From contig SXHT01000252.1 of the NCBI GenBank assembly GCA_005773095.1, positions 1 to 7,443 of the forward strand: a stretch of DNA of 7,443 bases, read 5' to 3'. The notes beneath the pieces are model-generated. The model worked only from the letters and a program-made list of their open reading frames with translations. It did not search any database and was not told where the DNA came from. Source of the DNA: Planctomycetaceae bacterium (GTDB lineage: Bacteria > Planctomycetota > Planctomycetia > Pirellulales > PALSA-1355). Below, piece after piece: positions 1 through 6,401 of this stretch (positions within the stretch are counted from its first letter, which is position 1; each line of letters begins with the position of its first letter). The translations under genes were made by a program, and so were the position numbers.

Positions 1-497
1 AGGAAGGCACGTATCCGCTGCCGCTGGCTCAGTTGGACCGCTTCATGTTCAAAGTGCTGGTGGGTTATCCCGAGCCAAACTGGGAAGAGCGCGTGCTGCG
101 CGAGCATCATGCCACCGGTGGGCGATCGAACCCGGCGGCGATGGGTGTGCAGGCGGTCGTCGCGCCGCAGGACGTGCACTCCGCGCGCGTAACGATCCAA
201 GCAACCTACGTGCGCGAGGAAGTCGTGGGTTACGTGCGGAGATTGCTCACCGCGACGCGTGACGACGATTCGTTGGCGGTTGGCGCAAGTCCTCGAGCGG
301 GCTTAATGCTGCTCGTAGGCGCGAAGAGCCTGGCTCGTTTTGCCGATCGCGATTTTGTCACGCCCGACGACATTAAGTCCGCCTTCTTACCCGCGATGCG
401 GCATCGCGTGGTCCTTAGCCCATCGGCCGAGCTGGAAGGGGTCAACGTCGATGCGGTGCTCGGGCAGGTGCTTGAAACCGTCGAGGTGCCGCGATGA
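1..497 (+). CDS. MoxR-family AAA+ ATPase, C-terminal part (5' end outside window)
   Basis: The frame is open from the window edge, with its first full codon at base 3, and gives 164 residues before the TGA at 495-497. It opens with EGTYPLPLAQLDRFMFKV, which is the MoxR signature usually written EGTYPLPEAQLDRF; a Leu replaces the usual Glu. The Arg of the LDRF motif lies where MoxR proteins carry a conserved catalytic-site Arg. Further on comes GASPRAGLMLLVGAKSLA followed by RDFVTPDDI, the sensor-2 and lid-domain signature of the family. The Walker A and B parts lie upstream of the window. MoxR ATPases are cytoplasmic chaperone-like motors, usually encoded beside DUF58 and vWA genes, as here: the stop overlaps the DUF58 start by ATGA. 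A TTG at 33 could be read as a start, but the motif upstream of it shows the protein continues 5'. Family assignment is very secure; the client is unknown. Confidence 0.96.
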   Translation, partial: EGTYPLPLAQLDRFMFKVLVGYPEPNWEERVLREHHATGGRSNPAAMGVQAVVAPQDVHSARVTIQATYVREEVVGYVRRLLTATRDDDSLAVGASPRAGLMLLVGAKSLARFADRDFVTPDDIKSAFLPAMRHRVVLSPSAELEGVNVDAVLGQVLETVEVPR

Positions 498-1816
498 CCG
501 TCCGACCGGGCGCGAATCTGGTGGTAGCACTCAGCGTATTGGCCGCGTGGAGCCTGTTGGGCCTGGTCTGGTCGCCGCTATTGTGGCTGATTCCCCTGGC
601 GCTGGCGATGCTGGCGGCGCTGGCCGCTGTTGAGTGGAGGCAGTTGCGACAGGCGCTTCGCGCGGTGACCGTTAATCGCGCGCTGCCGAACGTCATCGGG
701 CGAGATTTCCCGCTCCTTGTCGAACTCACCTTCAACAATCCCTCGCTCACGCCGCTGGCCGGTGAGTTTCGAGACGTGTTGCCTGCGACGACCGAACCGA
801 GGCGCTGGGCCGCAGCGCTGACGGTTTCGCCAAAAAGCACGTGCAAAAAGCAGCTGACCTTTCGCATTCCCACGCGCGGCAGGTTTCAGTTGGGCCCCGT
901 CTGGCTGCGATTGTTTGGTCCTTGGCGACTCGTCGAACTGCAGCGATCCTTCGATGCCTGCGGCGAAGTCTCGGTCTTGCCCGAGGGTCTTGTTTCGAAT
1001 ACGCAACTCGCGCAGAAAACGGCCGACGAAATCCGCCTGCTGGACAAACTGCTGCACAGCCGCCAGCGCGGCGCCGGCACCGAGTTCGCCGGCCTTAACG
1101 AGTATCGCCCCGGTGACGATGTTCGGCGGATCGACTGGCGCGCGACTGCCCGCCTGCGGCGGCCCATCATCCGCCAGTTTCAAGTGGAGCGGCATCGCGA
1201 CGTGATGATCGTCGTCGATTGCGGCCGCCTGATGGGCGCCCAGACCCCCAAAGGCGCCAAGCTCGATTGCGCCATCGACTCGGCGCTGATGCTTGCGCGC
1301 GTGGCGCTGCAATCGGGCGACCGCTGTGGCATGGCGGTTTTCAGCGACTGCGTGCATGGCTATCTGCGCCCCCTGGCGGGCATCCCCGCGATGCGGGCCA
1401 TGGTTGAGAATTTGTACGACCTGCAGCCCAATTATCGCGAGTCGGATTTCGGACAAGTGTTCGCGGCGCTGCAGGTCCGGCAAACGAAACGGGCGCTGGT
1501 CGTGGTGATTTCCGATGTGGTGGAGACGGGCACGTCGCCGCGGTTGGGCGAATCGCTGGCGGCGCTGGCGCGGCGGCACGTGATGCTCTTCGCCGCGCTG
1601 CAAACACCCCTCTTGGAGGCGATTATCCGGGCGCCGCTGAAGGATTTTGTTGGCGCCGCTCAGAAAGCCGTTGTCTTCCGCAACCAGCGTGAACGCGAAA
1701 GAGCCTTGCACGCCTTACGCCGCGGCGGCGTTCACGTGCTCGACGTCACTCCCAGTGAGTTGACGGTGCCCCTGATCAATCGCTTTATCGAACTCCGCGG
1801 GACCAATTTGCTGTAG
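494..1816 (+). CDS. DUF58 domain (vWA-like) membrane-anchored protein
   Basis: This encodes 440 residues, a normal length for the family. Two hydrophobic stretches near residues 8-47 form an N-terminal membrane hairpin, so the rest should face the cytoplasm or be membrane-proximal. Residues about 195-220 carry GTEFAGLNEYRPGDDVRRID followed by W215, the hallmark of DUF58. A vWA-like core follows, with VVDCGRLM at 240-247 and a second strand ALVVVISDVVETG further on. The metal-site motif DxSxS of true vWA domains is degenerate here: D242 is kept, but Gly and Leu replace the two serines. The start at 494 has a GAGGT ribosome site at 483-487 and overlaps the moxR stop as ATGA, so the two are probably translationally coupled. 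MoxR-DUF58 pairs are thought to act together on envelope proteins. No transglutaminase or vWA partner gene follows, so the cluster looks short. The substrate is not deducible. Confidence 0.95.
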   Translation: MTVRPGANLVVALSVLAAWSLLGLVWSPLLWLIPLALAMLAALAAVEWRQLRQALRAVTVNRALPNVIGRDFPLLVELTFNNPSLTPLAGEFRDVLPATTEPRRWAAALTVSPKSTCKKQLTFRIPTRGRFQLGPVWLRLFGPWRLVELQRSFDACGEVSVLPEGLVSNTQLAQKTADEIRLLDKLLHSRQRGAGTEFAGLNEYRPGDDVRRIDWRATARLRRPIIRQFQVERHRDVMIVVDCGRLMGAQTPKGAKLDCAIDSALMLARVALQSGDRCGMAVFSDCVHGYLRPLAGIPAMRAMVENLYDLQPNYRESDFGQVFAALQVRQTKRALVVVISDVVETGTSPRLGESLAALARRHVMLFAALQTPLLEAIIRAPLKDFVGAAQKAVVFRNQRERERALHALRRGGVHVLDVTPSELTVPLINRFIELRGTNLL

Positions 1817-1821
1817 CCGGC

Positions 1822-1859
1822 GGGCGCCCCAGCCCTCCGCTCCAACCCTGCCGGCGCCC
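1822..1859 (+). terminator. GC-rich inverted repeat after DUF58 gene, possible terminator
   Basis: GGGCGCC at 1822-1828 is the exact reverse complement of GGCGCCC at 1853-1859, with 24 bases between, starting 6 bases after the DUF58 stop. It could form an RNA stem ending the moxR-DUF58 transcript. There is no T-run after it and the loop is long, so it is at best a weak or Rho-assisted terminator. Confidence 0.25.
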
Positions 1860-1962
1860 TCGTTAGCGACATGCGAGTGCGACACAAAGCGCGGCCCTTG
1901 GCCGGCGACTGTTGGGCCTGCTGCAATGCAAACGTCCGCAGCGCGCCCGCCTGGCACTTTTC

Positions 1963-1974
1963 CGGACATGTCCG
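1963..1974. promoter_or_regulatory. 12-bp perfect palindrome upstream of the binding-protein gene
   Basis: CGGACATGTCCG reads the same on both strands. Its end lies 46 bases before the chosen ATG at 2021. Its position in the only sizeable gap between the MoxR module and the transporter operon makes it a candidate operator for a dimeric regulator of the operon. The rest of the 204-bp gap (1817-2020) shows no gene and no convincing sigma70 promoter. A palindrome of this length can arise by chance in GC-rich DNA, so confidence is low. Confidence 0.25.
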
Positions 1975-2020
1975 CGGGACTACGATTGACGTACTTGGGT
2001 CCAGCGAAGTCTTTAATCCC

Positions 2021-4060
2021 ATGTCGTTTCTTGACCGTCGAACCCTGTTTGCCTATACCTGCGTCGGCTTGATGGTGGCTGCGACGGTGTGGGCGGTGCG
2101 TTTTCCCGACGAGCCACCGGCCGATTTTACGTTCGTCAACAATACGGAGCTTAAATCGATCGATCCGGCCATCGTCACCGGCCAGCCCGAGGGCCGCGTG
2201 TTGCAGGGCCTGTTCGAGGGTCTCACGGGTCTCGACGAGAAGAACTTGGATGTGATCCCAGCCATTGCCGACCGTTGGGAAATCTCCGACGACAAGCTCA
2301 GCTACACATTTCATCTCCGGCCGACGGCCAGGTGGTCCGACGGCAGCACGATCACGGCGCAGGATATTCACTGGTCGATGCGCCGGTTTCTCGACCCCGC
2401 GACCGCCGCTCAATACGCGTACCAGGCGTGGTACATCAAGAACGCTGGCAAGTACTCGAAGAAGGACATTCAGCCCGGCGATCCGGTGGAGATCGAGTTG
2501 CATGAAAAGGCGCCGGGCGCGCTGCCGTTCGCGCGGGGGAAAATGATTTATGGTACGGCCACGAAAGTCGAAGTGATTCCGGCCGAGCGGCCCGAAGACG
2601 TGCGGCGGCGGTATTCGGTAACCGTCGGCGGTGAGCAGCGCGTTTTCGTAGCGGGTGGCGGTGGCGACAGCGCCGAGGACTGCAAGCAAGTGCTGTTCGA
2701 CTTTCGCGAAGTTGGCATTCGGGCGATTGATGCAAGCACTGTGCAGATTAGGCTCGACAGCCCGACCCCCTTTTTCCTGAGCTTGCTGGCGTTTTATCCG
2801 TTGTTTCCCGTGCAGCCCAAGTGCGTTGAGACGTATGGATTTCCCAACTGGACGAAACCAGGCAGTATCGTCACGGGGGGTCCCTTTCATTTGCACAGCC
2901 GGCGGATTCGCGATCGCCTGCGAATGACCCGCAGCGCGACGTATTGGGACCGCGAGCATGTGCGCTGCCAGATCATCGATGTCTTGGCGGTCGAGTCGGT
3001 GGCAACTGGCTTCAACCTCTATCTGACAGGCAAGGCGGATTGGATCGCCACGGTTCCTTCGCCGATCATTCCCGAGTTGCTGGCGGAGCAGCGCGCAGAT
3101 TTCAGGCCGATTCCCGAGCTGACGGTGTATTTCTATCGAATCAACGTCACCAAACCACCGCTCGACCAAAAGCTTGTGCGGCAGGCATTGGCGTGTGCCA
3201 TCAACAAGCGCCAGATCGTGCAAACGGTGACGCGCGCCGGTGAGCTTCCGGCCTCCTCGTTTGTGCCTCCTGGCTTTCCCGGATACCAATCCCCCGCGGG
3301 ACTGGCCTACAACCCAGACCAGGCCCGGCGGCTGCTGGCCGACGCCGGTCACGCTGGGGGTGCGGGTTTGGGGCGAATTCCCATTCTCTACAACACGGAC
3401 GAGGCCCACCAGTCGATCGCGGAATTGATCCAGGATCAGTGGAAGCGCGCGCTGGGCATCGATGTCGTGCCGCAGAACCAACCGTGGAGTTCCTACCTGG
3501 AAAGCCAGCGGACGCTTAAGTACTCGGTGGCCCGCGCAGGTTGGGGGGGCGATTACCTGGACCCCAACACGTTTCTCGATCTGTTTGTCACGGGGGGTGA
3601 AAACAACGAGACGGGGTGGAGCAACGCCGACTACGACCGGCTTATTCAAGGCGCGGCGTACGAATCGGACCCGGCCAGGCGAATGGAAATGTTTCGCCAG
3701 GCGGAAGCCATTCTGCTCGACGAGGCGCCGATTATTCCAATCTATTTTCGCGTCAGTAAGAATATGGTGCGCCCCTATGTGAAAGGGTTTTACAACAACT
3801 TGCTGGACACGCACCCGTTGAAAGCGATGGATGTCGATGCCGATGCGAAACGGCGAATGTTTGACGACCTGCAAGAGCGAGAGAAATCCGAATCTCGAAA
3901 TCCGAAAACCGAAAGAAACGCAAACCACCAAGGCGCAAATGATCTAAACAAGGCGCACTTTGACGACAGCCATGCTGCTCGATTTCGTCGGTTGAATTCT
4001 GAACGTGTCATGGATCTCGACATGCGAACGTCCGACCTTCCCCGAAAGGGGGGCGCATGA
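2021..4060 (+). CDS. Family 5 extracellular solute-binding protein of peptide ABC importer (OppA/DppA-like)
   Basis: The frame gives 679 residues from ATG 2021, long for OppA-type proteins (about 540). An upstream ATG at 1871 is open in frame, but 2021 places a charged MSFLDRR start directly before a hydrophobic core (residues 8-26). That is a signal peptide or anchor, with a possible VWA cleavage site at 23-25 and no lipobox. No Shine-Dalgarno precedes 2021. Family 5 signatures follow: LFEGLTGLD, then AIADRWEISDDKLSYTFHLR with WSDGSTITAQDIHWSMRRFL, later GGPFHL, VRQALACAINK, YNPDQARRLLADAG and DEAPIIPIYF. It should bind peptides or another ligand in the periplasm and deliver it to the two permeases that follow. 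Residues about 144-228 are an extra segment relative to classical OppA. The conserved fold ends near residue 617. The last ~60 residues are read through A-rich repeat DNA. The stop overlaps the next ATG at 4057. The ligand is unknown. Confidence 0.93.
   Translation: MSFLDRRTLFAYTCVGLMVAATVWAVRFPDEPPADFTFVNNTELKSIDPAIVTGQPEGRVLQGLFEGLTGLDEKNLDVIPAIADRWEISDDKLSYTFHLRPTARWSDGSTITAQDIHWSMRRFLDPATAAQYAYQAWYIKNAGKYSKKDIQPGDPVEIELHEKAPGALPFARGKMIYGTATKVEVIPAERPEDVRRRYSVTVGGEQRVFVAGGGGDSAEDCKQVLFDFREVGIRAIDASTVQIRLDSPTPFFLSLLAFYPLFPVQPKCVETYGFPNWTKPGSIVTGGPFHLHSRRIRDRLRMTRSATYWDREHVRCQIIDVLAVESVATGFNLYLTGKADWIATVPSPIIPELLAEQRADFRPIPELTVYFYRINVTKPPLDQKLVRQALACAINKRQIVQTVTRAGELPASSFVPPGFPGYQSPAGLAYNPDQARRLLADAGHAGGAGLGRIPILYNTDEAHQSIAELIQDQWKRALGIDVVPQNQPWSSYLESQRTLKYSVARAGWGGDYLDPNTFLDLFVTGGENNETGWSNADYDRLIQGAAYESDPARRMEMFRQAEAILLDEAPIIPIYFRVSKNMVRPYVKGFYNNLLDTHPLKAMDVDADAKRRMFDDLQEREKSESRNPKTERNANHQGANDLNKAHFDDSHAARFRRLNSERVMDLDMRTSDLPRKGGA
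3883..3954 (+). repeat. A-rich dispersed-repeat-like segment inside the 3' end of the binding-protein gene
   Basis: Two exact copies of GAAATCCGAA lie at 3883-3892 and 3897-3906, followed by GAAAACCGAAAGAAACGC-like A-rich sequence and then ACCACCAAGGCGCAAA with a second AAGGCGCA at 3950-3957. The base use differs sharply from the GC-rich coding sequence around it. Runs of AATCCGAAATC-type units and ACCAAGGC-type units are, from general knowledge, common intergenic repeats in planctomycete genomes. Here the segment is inside the open reading frame and is translated as a low-complexity charged tail (SESRNPKTERNANHQG). The limits given are approximate. Confidence 0.6.
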
Positions 4061-4974
4061 TCAGGTTCGTCCTGCGTCGGCTCGGATGGATTGTGATCAC
4101 GCTCTGGGCCGTGTTCACGGTGTCGTTCTTCTTGATGCGCTCGGTGCCCGGCGGACCCTTTGATTCGGAGCGGCAGATTGACCCGGAAATTTTGGCCAAC
4201 ATGAAGAAGCGGTTTAATCTCGATGCACCGCTTTACCAGCAATACTGGCGGGAACTCACCAATGCGGCCCATTTCGACTTGGGCTACAGCTACAAGATGG
4301 CCGATTACTCGGTGAACGAAATCATCTCTCAGGGCCTGCCGGTGTCGGCATCGCTGGGAGTCACGGCGCTGGCTTGGGCGTTGGCGCTGGGACTGACCGC
4401 AGGCGTGATCGCGGCGGTCCGGCGTGGCAAGGCCATCGACACGCTTGTGATGTCGATTGCCACGGTGGGAATCGCGGTTCCCAACTTTGTCGTGGCCGGC
4501 ATCGTGCTGATTCTGTTTGCCTTCGTCTGGCCGTTGTTTCCGGTCGCCGGATGGGGATCGCCGCGGCAATGCGTGCTTCCCGCGTTCTGCCTGGGATTGC
4601 CGTACGCCGCTTATATCGCGCGGCTGGTCCGCACCAGCATGCTCGACGTGCTCAACCAGGACTTTATTCGGACCGCGAAAGCCAAGGGCGTGCCGCCCAC
4701 GGCCGTGGTGCTGCGGCATGCGCTGCGGGGCGCCCTGCTGCCGGTTGTCTCGTTTCTGGGGCCGGCGATTGCGGGCATCATCACGGGCTCGCTGATCGTC
4801 GAACAGGTGTTTTATCTGCCCGGACTGGGGGGCTATTTCGTGCAAGCGGCGCTCACCAACGATTACACCTTGGCGATGGGTTTGGTCATGCTTTACACGC
4901 TGCTGCTTTCGCTGATGAACCTCGTGGTGGATCTGGCGTACACGGTTCTCGATCCGCGGGTGCAGCTGCCATGA
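4057..4974 (+). CDS. Peptide ABC transporter permease, OppB/DppB family
   Basis: The 305-residue product matches the usual length of OppB/DppB proteins. The N-terminus MIRFVLRRLGWIVITLWAVFT followed by SFFLMRSVPGGPF is the typical first membrane helix and periplasmic start of the family. About six helices are visible, near residues 9-30, 100-125, 130-155, 168-190, 228-250 and 270-297. The EAA-type loop that docks to the ATPase is RTAKAKGV at 205-212, followed by LRHALRGALLPVVSFLG. EQVFYLPGLGGYFVQAAL and the C-terminal DLAYTVLDPRV are also typical. The start has a G-rich ribosome site (AAGGGGGG just upstream) and overlaps the binding-protein stop as ATGA. The stop in turn overlaps the OppC start, so all three subunits are probably made in balanced amounts. 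It forms half of the inner-membrane channel. Confidence 0.96.
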   Translation: MIRFVLRRLGWIVITLWAVFTVSFFLMRSVPGGPFDSERQIDPEILANMKKRFNLDAPLYQQYWRELTNAAHFDLGYSYKMADYSVNEIISQGLPVSASLGVTALAWALALGLTAGVIAAVRRGKAIDTLVMSIATVGIAVPNFVVAGIVLILFAFVWPLFPVAGWGSPRQCVLPAFCLGLPYAAYIARLVRTSMLDVLNQDFIRTAKAKGVPPTAVVLRHALRGALLPVVSFLGPAIAGIITGSLIVEQVFYLPGLGGYFVQAALTNDYTLAMGLVMLYTLLLSLMNLVVDLAYTVLDPRVQLP

Positions 4975-6032
4975 GCGCCAGCAACGGCACATCGCTCGGT
5001 CGGGACGCCTGGAAGCGGCTGCGCAAGAACTACGCGGCGATGGCGGCGATGGTGTTTCTTGCGGTGTTATCGTCTCTTTCCCTGCTGACTCCGCTCTTGC
5101 CGTTGCAATCTCCTTATCGCACGGATGCGTCCCGCGTCCTTGCCGCGCCGGTCAGGCTGGACTGGAAATCGAACGGCATTCAGGTGCTTGATCAGGACGG
5201 CTTGTTCGACCGGGGGCGGATCTCGAACGAATTTCAGGAGCTGGGCTTCGTCAGCAAGATGCTGCTGCAAATTCGCGTACTGGCATTGGGCGAGGGCTGT
5301 GTTACAAGCATTCTTGGCACCGACGAACTGGGCCGCGACCTGCTGGCCCGCGTATTCTGGGGCTCGCGCGTGTCGTTGCTTGCGGCGCTGGTGGCGACCT
5401 TGGTTTCGCTGGTGATCGGCGTCTCGTACGGCGCGATTGCCGGCTATCTGGGTGGGCACATTGACAATCTCATGATGCGCTTCGTCGATATGCTGTATTC
5501 CATTCCGCTGATCTACGTGGTGATCTTCCTGATCACGTTCCTCAGCCAGGAAAAGGTCAGCGCCGCGCTCGAAGGCTACGGCATTGACCGCATGACGATT
5601 TTCTTTCTGGTCATCGGCGCCGTGTTTTGGCTGACGATGGCGCGGGTCGTCCGCGGGCAGGTAATCGCGCTCAAGGAAGAGCAGTTTGTGGAAGCTGCCC
5701 GAGCCTTGGGAGCAAATCGCGGCCGTGTTATCTTTCTGCATCTTGTGCCGAATCTATTCAGCGTGATTATCGTATATTTGACGTTGACGATTCCTAATGT
5801 CATGCTGTTCGAAGCGTTTTTGTCGTTCCTGGGACTGGGCGTGCAGGCGCCGGATGTTTCGTGGGGCCTGCTGGCCAACCAGGGGTTTCGCGTCATTACG
5901 CCGATCCGCATCTTCTGGTGGCTGATCGTATTTCCTGGCCTGGCGATCGGGCTGACGCTGTTCGCACTCAATTTCCTGGGGGACGGGTTGCGCGACGCAC
6001 TCGATCCGAGGCTCAAGAACCAAGGCTCGTGA
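4971..6032 (+). CDS. Peptide ABC transporter permease, OppC/DppC family
   Basis: From ATG 4971 the product is 353 residues, somewhat longer than typical OppC (about 300). The frame stays open far upstream to 4374, but that part only shadows the OppB gene; 4971 forms an ATGA overlap with the OppB stop and starts a charged leader followed by the first helix (residues 22-45). GTDELGRDLLARVFWGSRVS at 116-135 is the family hallmark. The EAA loop is EAARALGANRGRVIFLHLVP from 241, and FLSFLGLGVQAPDVSWGLL and the ending FLGDGLRDALDPRLK are classical. The stretch between helix 1 and the GTDELGRD motif, about 70 residues, is longer than in classical members and should be periplasmic. Together with the OppB-like protein it forms the import channel. 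No ATPase gene follows. Its stop codon lies inside the left copy of an 11-bp direct repeat. Confidence 0.96.
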   Translation: MSASNGTSLGRDAWKRLRKNYAAMAAMVFLAVLSSLSLLTPLLPLQSPYRTDASRVLAAPVRLDWKSNGIQVLDQDGLFDRGRISNEFQELGFVSKMLLQIRVLALGEGCVTSILGTDELGRDLLARVFWGSRVSLLAALVATLVSLVIGVSYGAIAGYLGGHIDNLMMRFVDMLYSIPLIYVVIFLITFLSQEKVSAALEGYGIDRMTIFFLVIGAVFWLTMARVVRGQVIALKEEQFVEAARALGANRGRVIFLHLVPNLFSVIIVYLTLTIPNVMLFEAFLSFLGLGVQAPDVSWGLLANQGFRVITPIRIFWWLIVFPGLAIGLTLFALNFLGDGLRDALDPRLKNQGS

Positions 6033-6182
6033 CCGTAAGCGTTCACGGGCCAGGACAGCGGGACAGGCACATCTTGCCGGGAACCACGTTGGACAACCTC
6101 CCGACCAAAACGATGCGCCTCTCGCGAATTCGCCGGGAAAATGAACCAGTCGCCGGCCCGTGAACGGTGACCTCGTGACCGT
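6026..6182. repeat. Short repeat element: 12-bp inverted repeat bounded by 11-bp direct repeats
   Basis: CTCGTGACCGT occurs exactly at 6026-6036 and again at 6172-6182. Inside these, CGTTCACGGGCC (6040-6051) is the exact reverse complement of GGCCCGTGAACG (6155-6166). A second, imperfect inverted pair is nested inside: GACAGGCACATCTTGCCGG (6061-6080 region) against the reverse complement of CCGGGAAAATGAACCAGTC (6133-6151). GGGACAGGCACAT ... AAATGAACCAGTC pairs resemble a dispersed palindromic repeat seen in many bacterial genomes, recalled from general knowledge. The element encodes no protein I can support. It could be a non-autonomous mobile element with target duplication, or a REP-like palindrome acting as a transcript 3' end for the transporter operon. 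Confidence 0.55.
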
Positions 6183-6264
6183 CGCCCGTAGCTGGCACAC
6201 GGGGCCCCCGCTGGGTCATGCCGAAACAGCACTGCGAAGAATGCCGCGGACGACTGCCAGCGAC

Positions 6265-6281
6265 GGCACACGGAGTGTGCC
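6265..6281. repeat. Perfect hairpin repeat, 7-bp stem with 3-base loop
   Basis: GGCACAC (6265-6271), loop GGA, and GTGTGCC (6275-6281) form a perfect stem. The first nine bases, GGCACACGG, also occur at 6194-6202. I recognise GGCACACGGAGTGTGCC followed by TGCTAC as a very common interspersed unit of planctomycete genomes; this is recollection, not a search. There is no T-run, so an intrinsic terminator is unlikely. The surrounding stretch 6183-6310 holds no gene I can support. Confidence 0.55.
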
Positions 6282-6311
6282 TGCTACGACGGGACGGTCT
6301 CCGAGGGGTAC

Positions 6312-6339
6312 TTGGCCGATGGGTTGGCCCCAATATAAT
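6312..6339 (+). promoter_or_regulatory. Probable sigma70-type promoter for the small membrane ORF
   Basis: A perfect -10 hexamer TATAAT lies at 6334-6339 in an AT-rich island of otherwise GC-rich DNA. TTGGCC at 6312-6317 (4 of 6 to TTGACA) is 16 bases upstream. Transcription would begin near 6346, giving a leader of about 55 bases before the ATG at 6402. Confidence 0.5.
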
Positions 6340-6385
6340 CGAGGTTGACTCTTTACCTCATGATTACCATTCGCAGCCAACTCCC

Positions 6386-6391
6386 AGGAGG
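6386..6391 (+). promoter_or_regulatory. Shine-Dalgarno AGGAGG of the 29-codon ORF
   Basis: A full consensus AGGAGG lies 10 bases before the ATG at 6402, slightly longer spacing than ideal. It is the strongest ribosome site in the window and is the main reason to take the small frame as translated. Confidence 0.6.
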
Positions 6392-6401
6392 ATTCGTATC
6401 C

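Noticed and set aside
1986..2017. TTGACG ... TTTAAT as promoter of the binding-protein gene
   Set aside because: The spacing is 20 bases and the -10 would end three bases before the ATG, putting the transcript start inside the coding region.
1871..2020. In-frame N-terminal extension of the binding protein from ATG 1871
   Set aside because: It would put 50 residues of unremarkable sequence in front of a signal peptide, and the region contains the palindrome and gap sequence; 2021 gives a normal leader.
1715..3931. Very long open frame on the - strand (about 738 codons)
   Set aside because: It lies opposite the binding-protein gene. Its translation is rich in Arg, His, Gln and Val without any recognisable motif or membrane pattern, as expected for the antisense of a GC-rich gene; the + strand has clear family motifs.
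4374..4970. In-frame upstream extension of the OppC frame
   Set aside because: It overlaps OppB in another frame and translates to low-complexity Gly/Ala/Arg/His sequence; the ATGA overlap at 4971 gives a typical OppC start.
6341..6391. Switch-like pairing of GAGGT (6341-6345), ACCTC (6355-6359) and the AGGAGG ribosome site
   Set aside because: The stems are only 4-5 bp, and the first arm lies upstream of the expected transcript start near 6346, so it would not be in the RNA.
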